DNA from: Odobenus rosmarus divergens
Taxonomy: Eukaryota; Chordata; Mammalia; Carnivora; Odobenidae
Direction of reading: 5' to 3'
Assembly: GCF_000321225.1 (NCBI RefSeq)
Contig: NW_004450464.1
Span: 2,185,110 to 2,249,109 of the forward strand
Length of the DNA: 64,000 nt
In this document: positions 34,051 to 45,984 of the stretch, one piece after another
Layout: every line of letters starts with the position of its first letter
How positions within the stretch are numbered: the stretch's first letter is position 1
The notes under the pieces: model-generated
What the model was told of the DNA's origin: nothing
The model's database searches: none
Seen by the model: the letters and a program-made list of their open reading frames with translations, nothing else
Translations under genes and position numbers: made by a program

Positions 34051-35255
34051 TAGATTCTACATATGAGATCATATAGCATTTTTCTTTCTCTGACTTATTT
34101 CACTTAGCATAATGCCTTGACATCAATCTATGTTGTCATAAATCACCAAATTTTGTTTTTTTATGGCTAAATAATATTCCATTACATAAATATAAGTATA
34201 TTACATGTATATCACAACTTTATCTGTTCATCCACTGATGGACACTTAGATTAATTATTTCCGTATCTTGGATATTGTAAATAATGCCAAAATGAACATG
34301 GAGATGTATATGTGTTTCCAAATTAGTGTTTTGTTTCCTTCAGATAAATATCCAGAAGTGGAATTGCTGTGTCACATGGTAATTCTATTTTTAATTTTTT
34401 AAGGACCCTCCATACTGTTTTCCTTAGTAGCTACACCAGTTTACATTTCTACCAACAGTATACAAAGTTTTCCTTCTTTCCATGTCCTCACCAACACATT
34501 ATTTCTAGTCTTTCTGATAATAGCCATTCTAATAGGTGTGAGGTAACATCTCATGGTTTTAATTTTCATTTCCTTGATGATTAATAATGTAGAGCATATT
34601 TTTTTTGGATCTGTTGGTTATCTGTATGTCTTCTTTTGGAAAATGTCTATTCAGATCTTCTGCCCATTTTTAAATCAGAATTTTTAATTGAGTTGTATGA
34701 GTTCTTTGTATATTTGAATATTAACCCCTTATCAGATATATGATTTGCAAAGATTTCCTTCCATTCAGTTCGTTGTCTTTTCTTTTTGTTGATGGTTATC
34801 TTTGTTGTGCAGAAGCTTTTTATTTGATATAGTCCCATTTGTTTATTTTTGCTTTTGTTGTTTTTGCTTTTGATGTCAGATTCAAATAGAATATCACCAA
34901 GACCTCTGTCAAGAGCTTATTAACTATTTTTTCTAGAAGTCTTATGGTTTCAGATCTTAGAGTCAAGCCTTTAATTCATTTTGAGTTATTTTTGTGCATA
35001 GTATAAGATAGTTGTCCAGTTGCATTCTTTTGTATGAGGATGTCCAATTTTCCCAGCACCATTTATTGAAGAGGTTATCATTTCCCCATTGCATATTATT
35101 TGCTCCATTGTCATAAATCAGTTGTTCAGATATGTTTGGGTTTATTTTTGGGATCTCTATTTTGTTCCATTGTTCTATGTGTCTGTCTGCCAACACCATA
35201 CTGTTTTAGTTACTATGGCTTTGTAATATAGTTTGAAATCAGGGGGAATCCTATC

Positions 35256-35739
35256 TTACTATCTTAATATCTATTACATACTGGACTTTCTAGACCCTCT
35301 AAGATCTAGTGAAATGCAGAAAGCATTGCAAATCAAATGGGTACAGATGCATTGAGAGTTCTTCTTTCACCATATCTAAGGCCAGCTGAAGGTAAGCATT
35401 TGGACAGAAAACATTGCAAATACAGTGGGCAAAGTTTATGTTGCAGGTCTAGAATAAAGTGCAGTTTAGATTTCCTTCTCCTACTCACCACTTCCAGAAA
35501 TGACTCTATAATAGATCCTGAGAACTCTAGGTCTTCTCAGTCTTTCTCTCACACTTTTACTTTGTCTCACACTCTCACTCTCAGGCTGAAATAGGGACCT
35601 GAAATCAACTATGTAATTAAGGGAACAGCCTGGAGTCTGAGACAAATCAATATTTTCCCTACCTCTATCCACAGAAAAAAGCACTGATACTCCAGTAGCC
35701 ATAAGCAAATCTTGTGCTCAGATGTTAGTTTTTAAACAC
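35256..35739. other. Unassigned stretch, possibly L1M 3'UTR
   Basis: No gene recognised. It contains a CACTCTCACTCTC run near 35569-35582. It may be the upstream continuation of the L1M 3'UTR that begins to be recognisable at about 35.74 kb. Confidence 0.35.
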
Positions 35740-36610
35740 CCAGCCCTACCAGAAGGAATAACTTCTTAGAAAAATATCTGATTCCAGGGCTGGGGCAAAA
35801 AGAGCAAAGATGAAACTGGAACATCTTGGTGCACCAGAGAGTAAGAAAGTGTTCAAAAATAATGACAGGCCAAAAGGATATTAGAGACAGCTTGATGGGG
35901 TTCCCATTGGCCATTTCTGGGGTAATTTGAGCATCAAAATAAATGAGGACCACAGTGGATTGTAATCCATCAAATGAAGTAGGAAGTCATTTGAGTCTAT
36001 TATGATAATAAGTAAATAAACACAAGTAGAAGAGAAATGAGGATGCCTGTTAAATTAGTGTGCCAGCTGATAAATGTGGAAGAAATGATTGAGTGGAAAA
36101 ACAATGATTTGCAGCAGGTTGGTAAAAATTGATTCAGGCAAGACACATATTACAGCTGCAGAAAAAGCTGGATAAGGAGCAAGCTGTTTGCTTGTTCTCA
36201 AAGCGTCTGACCACAGACTGCTAAGTAGTAACAAAATAGTTACTAAGTGGAGAAAAATGGAGGAAAAAATAGCAACTAAACAGTGGAGAAAGTAGACACC
36301 ATCTTGACCTGATGATCCACATTAGCCTCATTAGGAAGTGGCAGGTAGACATCATATATTTTGGGATGTGATACACTGAGAAGGATACTTTATCACTTCT
36401 GCATTATTCCAGCTAGAGATGTACAACTTGAATCTAATTTTGAGAACATATTAGTTAAACTCAAATTAAGAAACTTTCTAAAAATTACTAGGCTGAAGTT
36501 TTCAAAAATGTCAATGTCATGACAAAGACAGGCTGAGAAACTCTTACAGATAGAAGAAGGGAAAAGAGATCTGAAAACAATAAACACAGTGTGTGACTCC
36601 AGACTTGGAA
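35740..36610 (+). mobile_element. Old L1M 3'UTR, sense
   Basis: GATGGGGTTCCCATTGGCCA near 35894, AATTTGAGCATCAAAATAAA near 35925, GACCACAGTGGATTGTAATC near 35948, CATCTTGACCTGATGATCC near 36300, TTCAAAAATGTCAATGTCAT near 36501, GACAAAGACAGGCTGAGAAA and CTCTTACAGATAGAAG near 36541 are landmarks of the long 3'UTR of old L1M families (L1MC to L1ME group). The long sense L1M at 46-49.6 kb has the same closing phrases (GTCAAGGTCATCAAAAAC, CTCTCACAGCCAAGA). Confidence 0.65.
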
Positions 36611-38077
36611 TATGTACTGTAGATTTGATGAAAATATTACCTCAATGTGAAATTTCCTAAATTTAGATCATCATCAAATACTAATTTGAAAATATTTAAG
36701 TTTGGAAACCACTCTTCTACTTAATGGTTAATTTTGGGTGAAGAATTTCTTAAGCTGAAATGTTTTGATTAATATTATCTATTTTCTACTATAGTAGCTT
36801 TTTGGTTATAGTTTTCTGTAGCTCTTTTTCTCCTATTTGCAGGTATTTTTTGGACAGTTTTCATAGTTTAAGAGTGTCCTTTTCTAACAGTATGGTGACG
36901 TGTAGTTTCTTTAATGGAAGATGTAAGTAGTTTGGGCAGGGCTGACATGTCTTGCTTCTCTTTCATTTCTGCATCTTTCTTAATTTTACCCTCCTACTTT
37001 TCTTCCCCTTTCACTGCTATGGCCACAGATCAAATAGTCACCTGACATTAGTTTTCAGAACCAGAATGTCTTTTATTATTTCTTCTACCAGAATCCTCAA
37101 AACGTCCAGACTCAGTTCTTCAAAACATGTTTAAATTATATGCATGGTCTTATTTTCATGGCTGCTAATGACAGAAAAAAGTAATATTTCTAAAATGAAA
37201 ACTAAGAATTATGTAATATGTCATATCATGACAATTGTATTATTTTTGCTTTTCCTGTGGTTTTAGTGTACCCAAATAATGTGCAATTGCTATCAATGGT
37301 AGAGCCCACCTGCATCAGACTGGTAACTTATTGTTGAAAGCAATGCAACTAGTCAGGTTTCTTGGAGTGGTCTCCTAATCAGGAGTATGGTAGGTGTCTC
37401 TCAGCTTTGTTTGTTTATTTGCAAATGCAGAACACTCTTACCTTTTTATGGAAAGCCATATAACCTGTGGGTCATCTTTGATTATAGCCTCCTCTTGGCA
37501 ACATTTCATAATACCTCAGGGCTGAATTAAATTTACCCTGTTCAGTGTTCGCACAGTCTTTCCATCATGGTAGTCCAGTGGTGGATCAACAGGTCTGTAC
37601 ACTTATTACGTGGTGAATCCCTTGAAGGTAAGAGTCTCTCTTGCTCCTTCAGTCTCACAGATAGTAAAGAGGACACTGCCTGTCTACTAATTTAATTGGA
37701 GCGGTTGTTATAAATGGACCACATTTAAGTTTTAGCCCAGCGCTTGACTTTACAAAGTGTGTCCTGGGTTGAATGTGTACTTGGATAATCTTGCTGCAGG
37801 GACCTAAAATGTTCTGTGTGGAGCAGTGAGAGAAATGTGGGAGTTTTTTCCCTGAAAGGAAGAAGATAGAAAATAGAGAAAAGAAGCAAAGTATATATAA
37901 GAAAGTAGAGAAGTAGATTACTTTTCAGTATAGAAAACTGAAACTAGAATCCAGACCAGGCAAAGAGACTCTATTTTTAAGGCAATGATTAACACACAAC
38001 TTTAGGTATTTGCAATGCTACAATAGGCTGCAATAAAATTTTTTTGTGGTTCTCAAAAACTTGAGTCAAATCTGTTA
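36611..38077. other. Unassigned noncoding stretch
   Basis: No gene or confidently named repeat recognised. The 60-codon ORF at 36952-37134 has no motif. Confidence 0.45.

Positions 38078-38105
<28 letters not shown>
38078..38105. repeat. (AT)n microsatellite
   Basis: A pure alternating AT run of about 13 units. Confidence 0.95.
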
Positions 38106-38108
<3 letters not shown>

Positions 38109-38394
38109 GGCATGTGTACAATTTTTGTTTTATAAACATTAAGGAAAATGCTGATTTTTGTGACCGGGTCAAAATAATTAGAATAAGAACCATACACATG
38201 GAAGGGCTACACAGTTTTGAAGCTAAACTAAATCAGTGGAAGAAGAAACTCAGAAGGAAGAATGACCATAGAATTATAAACCTACAGATAAGTTACTAAA
38301 ATCTTGAGTAAGATTTTCCAGAAAATGTAACTGATGGCTTCAGGCAATCTCGTTTGGTGTTTACGAAGCAGTGTGTCCTTGGTGATTTCTAGAA

Positions 38395-38452
38395 TTTATT
38401 TGCATCCTACACATGCACAACACCAGGCACATAGTAGGCTATATATTTGCAT
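38395..38452 (+). mobile_element. Short L2/MIR 3' scrap (probable)
   Basis: ACACCAGGCACATAGTAGGC followed by TATATATTTGCATAA resembles the shared L2/MIR terminus GCCTGGCACATAGTAGGC, TCAATAAATG. It is too short to assign to one family. Confidence 0.45.
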
Positions 38453-38514
38453 AAGAGGTGAGCCCAAGATGTTATACCTGTATACTCTCTGCTAGTTTTA
38501 GAAATACATGTCTA

Positions 38515-38860
38515 GTGGGAACTGGAAAATTGGAAAACACCTAAGTGCCTAACAATAGAGTAATGGCTAAACAATTTGTAGTACATATGTTCTTTTTTGT
38601 ACATGCCATAATTTCAAAAATTGAAATTTATTTATATAAGTTGACATTAAGTTCTCTAAGATACAATGTTATGTGAAAAAGACAAATTAACCAATAATAC
38701 ATATGCAGTTGTCCTGTGTTATGAAAAAGCTCTGGAAGCATATATAGTAAATTATTTACAACAATTGCCCCTAATGAAAGAAAGAATTTGGGTATAAAAG
38801 TAGACCTCCAGTTTTCATTCCATATCCTTTTATACTATTTAAAGTATTATCATGGGAATA
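38515..38860 (+). mobile_element. Old L1M, ORF2 end and 3' part, sense
   Basis: AAAATTGGAAAACACCTAAG, TGCCTAACAATAGAGTAATG, GCTAAACAATTTGTAGTACA, ACAATGTTATGTGAAAAAGA, TCTGGAAGCATATATAGTAA and AAAGTATTATCATGGG follow the order of an old L1 end (GGAAACAACC, TGCCCATCAATAGGGGA, CTGGTTAAATAA, TATTGTTAAGTGAAAAAAGC). The phrase KLENN-P-KCLTIE-like is no longer open. Confidence 0.75.
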
Positions 38861-38861
38861 T

Positions 38862-38940
38862 ATATATACACACACACACATATATATTATATAATTTAAT
38901 GTACATTAAATATATATTATAATGTACATACACACTAGAA
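38862..38940. repeat. Compound (TA)n/(CA)n microsatellite
   Basis: TATATATATACACACACACACA followed by further TA and ACAC stretches to about 38936. Confidence 0.85.
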
Positions 38941-39017
38941 AATAGAACTTCTGTGTTTGAAACATGGCTAAATGAGTGAATACGAAATGCTTTCTGTTGC
39001 AATTAAAACACTGGGTA

Positions 39018-39210
39018 GGGGTGCCTGGGTGGCTCAGTCAGTTTAGTGTCTGCCTTCAGCTCAGGTCATGATCCCAGGACTCTGGGATCGAGCCCCGCAT
39101 CAGGCTCCCTGCTCAGCGGGAGGCCTGCTTCTCCCTCTCCCTCTGCCCCTCCCTGCTTGTATTCTCTCTCGCACTCACTCTCTCTCTCTCTCAAATAAAT
39201 AAAATCTTTA
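39018..39210 (+). mobile_element. SINEC, first of a tandem pair
   Basis: Head GGGGTGCCTGGGTGGCTCAG, then TCAGTTTAGTG, a B-box region GGGATCGAGCCCC, GCTCCCTGCTCAGCGGGAGG, a CT-rich body and the tail AAATAAATAAAATCTTTA. A second SINE inserted into this tail, so the tail sequence is duplicated downstream at 39395-39412. Confidence 0.97.
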
Positions 39211-39412
39211 GGCGCGTGGGTGGCTCAGTCCGTTAAGCGGCTGCCTTCGGCTCAGGTCATGATCCCAGAGTCCTGGGATCGAGCCCCACATCGGGCTCCC
39301 TGCTCAGCGGGGAGCCTGCTTCTCCCTCTCCCTCTGCCTGCTGCTCTGCCTACTTGTGCTCTCTCTCTAATAAATAAATAAAATCTTTAAAAATAAATAA
39401 ATAAAATCTTTA
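39211..39412 (+). mobile_element. SINEC, second of a tandem pair, inserted into the tail of the first
   Basis: Head GGCGCGTGGGTGGCTCAGTC with CGTTAAGCGGCTGCC, a GGGATCGAGCCCC B-box region, GCTCCCTGCTCAGCGGGGAG, then a CT-rich body and AATAAATAAATAAAATCTTT. The flanking AAATAAATAAAATCTTTA (39193-39210 and 39395-39412) is an 18-bp duplication of the first SINE's own tail. The head is close to consensus, and the second copy is necessarily the younger of the two. Confidence 0.97.
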
Positions 39413-39447
39413 AAATGTAAAAATAGTATGTGGGTATATTTATGTGC

Positions 39448-39466
39448 ATATATATATATATATATA
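39448..39466. repeat. (TA)n run
   Basis: A short pure alternating TA run of about nine units just beyond the SINE pair. Confidence 0.9.
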
Positions 39467-40690
39467 GTGCTGAATTCATTAGAAAATAGTTGAAACCGGC
39501 AACCACAGATACCTGCAATAATGGGGAGAGGTAAGAGTACATATCAAGTGACAATTATGTTTGGTGAGGCTTCGTTGGAGATGCATGTGGTCCTTAGACT
39601 CAGAAATAGGCCATGACAGATCTTTGATATTCTTTCTTTATTCAGCTTCACTGTAGCATAATTTCATAAGGTGACACCAATTTTACTTGTAGAATTCAAT
39701 GAGCTTTGATAGTTGCATAATCATGTAACTACCCCCACAATCAAAGTATGGGACAATCTCATCGTGTCAGAAATATTTGTGGTGCCCCTTTGTAGTCAGT
39801 TCCTTTCCACCACACTCAGCTTCTGGGAACCACTAATCTGGTTTCTGTCCTTATAGTTTTGTGCTTTCTAGAATTTCATATAAATGGAATAATACAATAG
39901 CTGTTTTAATCTGACTTTTTTTTCACTTGCCATAATGCTTTTGAGATTCATTCTTGTTACGTGTATTAGTAGCTCATTCTTTCCTTTTATTAAAGTAGCA
40001 TTTCATTGCATGGTATACCACGATGGGTTTGTTTATTCACCAGTTAATGGACATTATAGTTGTTTTCCATTTTAGGGTTATTCTACATAAAGTTGTATGG
40101 ACATACATTTTCATTTCCCTTAGTGACTATTTAGGGAAGGGATTGCTGGGTCATACAGTAAGTACATATGTAAATTTGTAAGATAAACTGTCAACCTTTT
40201 TTTTTTCAAAGTGACTATAATAATTTCCATTCTCATCAGAAATCTATCAGAATTTAGCTATTTTACATCCTTGCATAAACCTTGGTTTTGTTACCTTGGT
40301 TACCATACATTTGTTTTACGTTCTAATAAATATGTAGCCATATAGTGTTGTGGTTTCAAGTTGCATTCCTTTAATTATTAATTATGTTAATCAGCTTCTT
40401 ATGGTTTTTTGCTAAAGTATCTGTTTGAATCTTTTACCTATTTTTATTACTGAATTGTTTGTTTTCTTAATATTGAGTTGTAAGAAAACTTTATATATTC
40501 TATACAAGCCCCTTTTCAGTTATATGATTTGCAGATATTTTCTCCCACTCTGTGGGGGTTGTGGTTAATTTTCTTAATGGTAATTTCTGAAGAGCAAGAG
40601 TTCTTGATTTTTATCAAGTCCAGTTTTTCTATTTTTTTTCTTTTTTGTCCATTTTTTTTCTTCATCAGAGACATCTTTGCCTAAATAGGT

Positions 40691-40728
40691 TCATAGGTTC
40701 ATAAATAAAATCTTTAAAAAAAAAACTT
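40691..40728 (+). repeat. Orphan SINE-like tail within L1
   Basis: ATAAATAAAATCTTTAAAAA plus more A residues (40701-40725) is identical to the carnivoran SINE 3' tail, yet no SINE body precedes it. AGGTTCAT is duplicated immediately upstream (40687-40694 and 40695-40702). It may be a severely truncated SINE insertion. Confidence 0.45.
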
Positions 40729-41258
40729 TAAGATTTTCTCATAATTTTTTCTACAAGTTCTAGCGTCTTATGTGTTACATTTAGGCCTGTGATCTATTTC
40801 AACTTGGTATTTGTATAAGTTGAGAGGTAAGAATCAAAATTCACCTTTTTTTAATATGGATGCCCAATTATTACAATATAATGTATTAGGAAGACTCTTC
40901 TTTCATCACTAAAAGTCAATTACTGTAGAATTAGTTGACTCTATATGTATGGATCTATGTTTGGACATTCCTTCTGTTTTATTGACTTGTGTCTCTCTAT
41001 CAATACCACCCTCTCTTCATTACTGTAGCATTATAATCTAGATTACATAGTAAGTTTGGTAATCTTTACATCAAGTACTGTAATAACATCTTTACTTTCA
41101 TTCTTTTAAAAATTGGTTTGGTTGTTCTCTGAACTTTGAATTATCCATATAAAATTTAGAATTATCTTGTCAGTTTCTAAAAAAAAAGACTGATGAGATT
41201 TTATTTCAGATTGTATTGAATTTATAGATCAATTTTGGAGGATTTGACATCTTAACAA

Positions 41259-41501
41259 TTTTTAGTCTTTTATTTATTTTTTTATTGATTTTTTTAAAGA
41301 TTTTATTTATTTATTTGACAGAGAGAGACACAGTGAGAGAAGGAACACAAGCAGGGAGAGTGGGAGAGGGAGAAGCAGGCTCCCCGCCGAGCAAGGAGCC
41401 CAATGTGGGGCTCGATCCCAGGACCCTGGGATCATGACCTGAGCCGAAGGCAGACGCTTAACGACTGAGCCACCCAGGCGCCCCCAGTTTTTAGTCTTTT
41501 A
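41259..41501 (-). mobile_element. SINEC, antisense, nested in L1, with 14-bp target-site duplication
   Basis: T-rich tail, AAAGATTTTATTTATTTATT, TGACAGAGAGAGACACAG, GCTCCCCGCCGAGCAAGGAG, CTCGATCCCAGGACCCTGGG, then the head complement CGACTGAGCCACCCAGGCGC. TTTTTAGTCTTTTA flanks it at 41259-41272 and 41488-41501. The L1 text resumes exactly after the second copy, proving the SINE is younger than the L1. Confidence 0.97.
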
Positions 41502-42095
41502 ATCCATAAATTTAGTATACCTCTCCATTGCTTTGGTCTGTTATTTTTTCTTATCATTTTTAATTTCCACCATACAAATCTTGCATATTTTATTAAATCT
41601 ATTGTCAATAATTTCACAGCTTTGATATATTTTAAAAGGTATTGTGTTTCTAACTTCAATTTCCAAATATTTTGTGCTCATATGTATAAATATCATTTCT
41701 TTTTGTATATTGACCTGACATTCTGGTATCTTGAAAAATTCATGTGTTAATTATTTTAACTTTTCTAAAGATTCTTTAGGATTTTCTAAATAGGTAATCA
41801 TAATATTTGTGAATAAAGGCCGTTTTGTTTCTTCTTTTCCAATCTGCATGCCTTGTACTTTTTTTCTTTTATAGTATTTACTTAGATCTCTAGTCTAATG
41901 TTGAATGGAAACAGTGGCATCTGACATCCTTACCTTGTGCTAGGCCTAGGGGGAAAGGCTTTCATCTTTCAAAATTTGTTGATATTTGCTGTAAGCTTTA
42001 AGTTCCGTGTCCTTCTAATTTGCTAAGAATTTTCATAATAAATGAAAGTTGGGTTTTTTCAAATGCATTTTCTGCATCCATTGGAATAGTCAAGA

Positions 42096-42540
42096 TGCTC
42101 CCTCTCCCAGGGCCAGGAGATGAGGTTTTTCTCTGTGTTTGAAGAGGGGAGCTGAATCTAAGCTGCCTGCAAAAACCCAGAATTAAATGCAGCACTTTTA
42201 GATAACGGACTACAAAACTCATCCTTCCCAGCCAGATATAGGGCAAGGAGTCTTAATTCCAGCTCTGTCCCTGGGTGCCAAGAATTTCTCATGAGACAGC
42301 CAAACATCAAGACAACCTCAAGCAGGTTGGGGACTTTAATTTGAAATATCCTTGATAATAGCATTCTCAAGTTCAGAAATTAGAATAAAAATGTTTTTTG
42401 AATCCATTATATAGAGACAAAAGCTAAACATTCTAGAAAGACATTTCCACCATACAGATTACATGTTACCTTTAATTAAGAATAATGAAAACTAACTCTT
42501 TTAAACTCTTCTTATTTCATTGAAATTTAATTGGAAAATA
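42096..42540. other. Unassigned noncoding stretch
   Basis: No gene or named repeat recognised. Two overlapping minus-strand ORFs (42158-42370 and 41998-42246) show no domain; the second partly overlaps the L1. Confidence 0.4.
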
Positions 42541-42544
42541 TGAT

Positions 42545-42640
42545 AGAGTATATTTATTCATTCCTTCAACAAATATTTACTGAATGTGTCTGTAAGAGGA
42601 TAGGCATTTTTTTCAGGCTCTAACATGATTAAAAGGAAAC
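42545..42640 (-). mobile_element. L2 3' end, antisense
   Basis: TTTATTCATTCCTTCAACAA, ATATTTACTGAATGTGTCTG, AGGATAGGCATTTTTTTCAG is the complement of the L2 terminus (TTCATTCATTCAACAAATAT, TTATTGAGCGCC, GCCAGGCACTG). Confidence 0.65.
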
Positions 42641-44390
42641 ATGAAGATTCACATCTATCCTACAGATTATTATTATTGATATATATCAATACCATATATA
42701 TTTAGTCTTATTGGGATATATATTGATTGGATATAACATAATAGTCTCTCTTGGGACATGAACTACTTTTATGTGGCAAATGTACAAAACTTTTCTCAAT
42801 AATTTCGTATCTGTATACACACACGTGTATACATATGTATAAAGATATATGAAGTTACTTGGCTTGTGCTGTTTTCTACATTTGCTTATCTCTCAGCTAT
42901 ATATCTCTTATTAGAAATGATTATGCAAAATTGCTGCTGGTGAAATCAGTCAGTACGTTACTCAACCCTCTTTATACTGATAAATATTATTGTGTTCAGT
43001 TTTTTTAATGCATTTTTTTTCTTTTGGAGTTATTTTAACATACAATTTTCAATTTATAGCACTATACTAAACTTTTTATAAAAATATATGAAAGCTAATT
43101 ACTGACGGAGACTATTAGGATTATCATATGCTTCTATGGAATGGCCAAAATGAATCTTCTTCCTAGTGAATATTTAACTGATTAGTCACTATTATTCTCT
43201 ACCATCAAAATAAGTATTCTCTCATTAAGTCCTTACAGCTATTTTAATATCTTTTCCCTATTTTGATTTGCCCAACCCTTTAATTTCTAAGAAAACTCAT
43301 TTGACTTTAGCTAAAAAAATAAGTATGTCTAGATTTCATTGTTGTTTTTATTTCCAGATTTGCTGCACACATCCAGGAAATTATCTTGAGTCTTTAATAT
43401 ATGTAATACAATAAAACTCTGGATTGTTTTCTAAGTAGTTTATATTGACTAAAATATTAATCACTGTTAAAACCACTGTAAAAATTAATCCCTGTTGGTA
43501 CTGTGTGTTGTTGAATGAAGGAATAATCAAAGCTGGGGTATATGTCACTTTTTGATGTCTCAGTTGATGCAGTACCTCTGAATTTCTTGTTGGGTATAAC
43601 ATTCCTCTGACACCATTATGAATGAGCATTCATTAGAGTCCTATTCATGGACTAGTCACCCTTCTCATAGAGGATAGTTTTCATCAGTCAAGAGGAATCA
43701 GGTATGCATACTTACCAGCTAGAACATTCAGTATGCAATAGGCTTCCTTCTGCCTTCATGTGTTATAGTGGTCTTCACAGCTGGAGTTTTCAGCAAATAC
43801 TGTTGATATATTGCAGTACTATCCAGAGAATGCACTATGTGTCTTCTCTAATCTTAAGCAGACCATGGCATATTTCTAAATTAATAAGAAAACTGAGGAC
43901 CATGGCATTTATTTCTATAATCTTGTTGCTGACATTAGTATTCATGTAAACATTTAATCTATTCTTCCATCAGTTGTTTTTTAACTGCTGTAGAGTTTTA
44001 GAGAAAACTTGGATATGTATAGACTCCCCTTATTCTCTGTCTTCAATAATTCCGTTCTTAATTCTTAACAATAATCTATCCATCATAGCAAGTGGTGCTC
44101 TTATTATTCATATTGATTTATATTTATTCAAAACAAAATCTTACTTGCATATCCCCATTGAAGTCCTTGGTAATTTTCAATTGTTTATTAAGCTGTGTTT
44201 TAAAACTGACATTGAGCTTCAAATCATACCAAATAAACTGTTGATGACATGACAATCATATTTTATTTTAAAGCCATAAATAGCATTATTTATTTTTATG
44301 CTAAATGGACTCAGGTCCAGTGCAATTACAGGGAAGTAAACAAATGTTTTTGAAGTAAACTCTGTAGTGGGGAAAAAAAATCAGACCTTG
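42641..44390. other. Unassigned noncoding stretch
   Basis: No gene recognised. ORFs of 81-92 codons at 43704-44252 are AT-rich and without known motifs. A weak MIR-like segment (TCTCATTAAGTCCTTACAGC) lies near 43221-43240. Confidence 0.4.
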
Positions 44391-44394
44391 ATGT

Positions 44395-44560
44395 TCATCA
44401 AGAGATTCAGATTATCCTCCTGGCCAAGCCACTCCTTCTTCTGTAAATTTGGAAAATTCACTTGGCCTTACATTCTCTGTCTCTTTGTCAGTAAGTTAAA
44501 TTAATAAGTTATTCTTATTGCCCATTTTCTTTGAACTCTGAAACTCTATGACATTAACTT
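44395..44560 (+). mobile_element. MIR (MIR3-like)
   Basis: CCTGGCCAAGCCACTCCTTC, TTCTGTAAATTTGGAAAATT, CACTTGGCCTTACATTCTCT, TTGTCAGTAAGTTAAATTAA, and GAACTCTGAAACTCTATGAC follow the MIR core and the MIR3-type end (CCAGCTCTGACATTCTATGA). Confidence 0.65.
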
Positions 44561-45984
44561 ATGATTATTGTCTTAAACTTCTGACTGTACATTGAACACT
44601 TGAAAAAATGCTAAGTGCATCCTATTTGCCCAATTTTATGCTTCAAAAACTTCACAATCAATGGGTCAGGCTTATCATTTAGAAAAATGTGCAGAGCTGT
44701 AAGTATGAAAACTCATTGTTGATTTGAGAGTTTTTGTTGCTGTTTCTCATAATTAGTTCATTGGTAAGATTTTATTTTTAATGTAGTTTGTTATCACTGA
44801 TCTCATTTACATCTAGTCTTTACATTCTTTATTGAGTGTAGAATTTCTCTAATTCTTCAGTATGCTTACAGTTTATATATTAGGTAGGCATGCTGACCAT
44901 TCAGGATTTGGGAACTTTTTGTTTTGAATGCTGTAGGCATTTAGAATTAACAAATTTGAAAGCAAAGGGATTGATTTTCCATTTGACGTTTTATAACTAT
45001 AATTTTATTAAGAAATATTTTTCACTCCCCCTTAGGATTCTGCTCTCAGAGATGTCTCTTTAGTGATTTCTAGAGCATATGCCGGCAAATGGAAAATATA
45101 ATCTAATAAAAAGGATACTTCCAAGTGTCTTAGGCAAAATACTTATTTTAGTATGAAGTTAATATTTTAATAATTGTGTTATGATTATCTGGTACCAAAA
45201 CATTAATTATGAATCAGCATTAGGTTCTAAAATAGAAACTCAGGAAATAGAAAGTGGCCATGTGTTCCTGAGAAACCACATAGTAGGAGAATTCATCATT
45301 GAGGAGTTAAGGATCTTTTGGGAAAAATAAACCCAAGGAACTGAAATTTGGGTGAATTTATGAAAGTTCTTATAAGTTTTCATTTTAATGGATTAAAAAG
45401 AAAAGACCACACACATTTGCATTCACAATAATGGGTATTGCACATTACAGCCCCTTAATTTCCAGAAACTTTTCAAGATTACCACCCACAGTGTTTTGAT
45501 GATATGCTTACTTTACTGAAGATTTTATGCATATTAAGAATTATTTTTCATACATGTCATATTCCTTTCAATATTTAATGCATTTCTAATTTTATGACTG
45601 GTTGTGACTGACTCCCCCAACTTCACTGTTGTCCTAGCAAATCAGAGTAATTCCGATCTCTTCAACCGTATCCACTATCCGGGGATTACTTTATCTCAAC
45701 TTCTTTTATTTTTCTGTTTCATTTTAAAATTGATACTATCACCTTATTGTCAGTTTTATTTCTATTTCTTTTAAACTGCAGTTCCTTTGTTATTTTGTAT
45801 GGGTTTTTTTTGTGCATATCTCCATATATAAGTAAATTAATATCTGTTTGAATTAAAATCAAAAGTTTTAGATTGAGAAAAAGGCCTATAAGAATCCATG
45901 TCTAGTTATCTGAAATTAATATCAATAAATAATATCCATCACCTGGGTTGATAGCTGATTAAAGATTACATCACTTAAAAAGAT
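44561..45984. other. Unassigned noncoding stretch
   Basis: No gene or confidently named repeat. The last 100 bases may be the diverged upstream part of the L1M that becomes recognisable at about 45985. Confidence 0.4.

Larger units (their letters stand above)
33675..35255 (-). mobile_element. L1 (3'UTR and ORF2 C-terminal part), antisense, carrying a nested SINE
   Basis: The + strand reads the complement of L1 continuously: 3'UTR text (ACAACCACCCTTGTCTTCTC near 33708), interrupted by a SINE at 33744-33968, then GAGATCATATAGCATTTTTC, CTTATTTCACTTAGCATAAT, CAGAAGTGGAATTGCTGTGT, CAGATCTTCTGCCCATTTTT, CCCTTATCAGATATATGATT, GCACCATTTATTGAAGAGGT, ending AATATAGTTTGAAATCAGG near 35243. These match, in order, the younger L1 at 61.5-62.65 kb. 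The element is 5'-truncated within ORF2. ORF2 is broken by many changes. A minus-strand reading at 34963-35199 retains [16 protein letters not shown], the L1 C-terminal region signature. Confidence 0.93.
39625..42095 (-). mobile_element. Old L1 (3'UTR through ORF2 reverse transcriptase region), antisense, with nested SINE
   Basis: In + strand order: 3'UTR text GAATTCAATGAGCTTTGATA, CTGGGAACCACTAATCTGG, CATATAAATGGAATAATACA; ORF2 C-terminal text GGGATTGCTGGGTCATACAG, TATGATTTGCAGATATTTTC; thumb-region text ATTGTATTGAATTTATAGAT; then, after the SINE at 41273-41487, CCTTGTACTTTTTTTCTTTT, GTCTAATGTTGAATGGAAAC and AATGCATTTTCTGCATCCAT. The element is 5'-truncated near 42095. The reading frame is destroyed. 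Divergence is much greater than in the L1s at 54 and 61 kb, which places it in an older L1MA/L1MB-like group. Confidence 0.88.

Noticed and set aside
38078..38105. Possible replication origin or regulatory AT element
   Set aside because: A simple (AT)n microsatellite; no supporting motif.
39018..39412. Spaced repeats suggesting a CRISPR-like or tandem array
   Set aside because: The repetition is two SINEs in tandem; no regular short repeat-spacer structure exists.
42096..42380. Possible conserved exon region, less AT-rich than neighbours
   Set aside because: Overlapping minus ORFs are partly L1-derived; no domain, splice pair or known gene text recognised.
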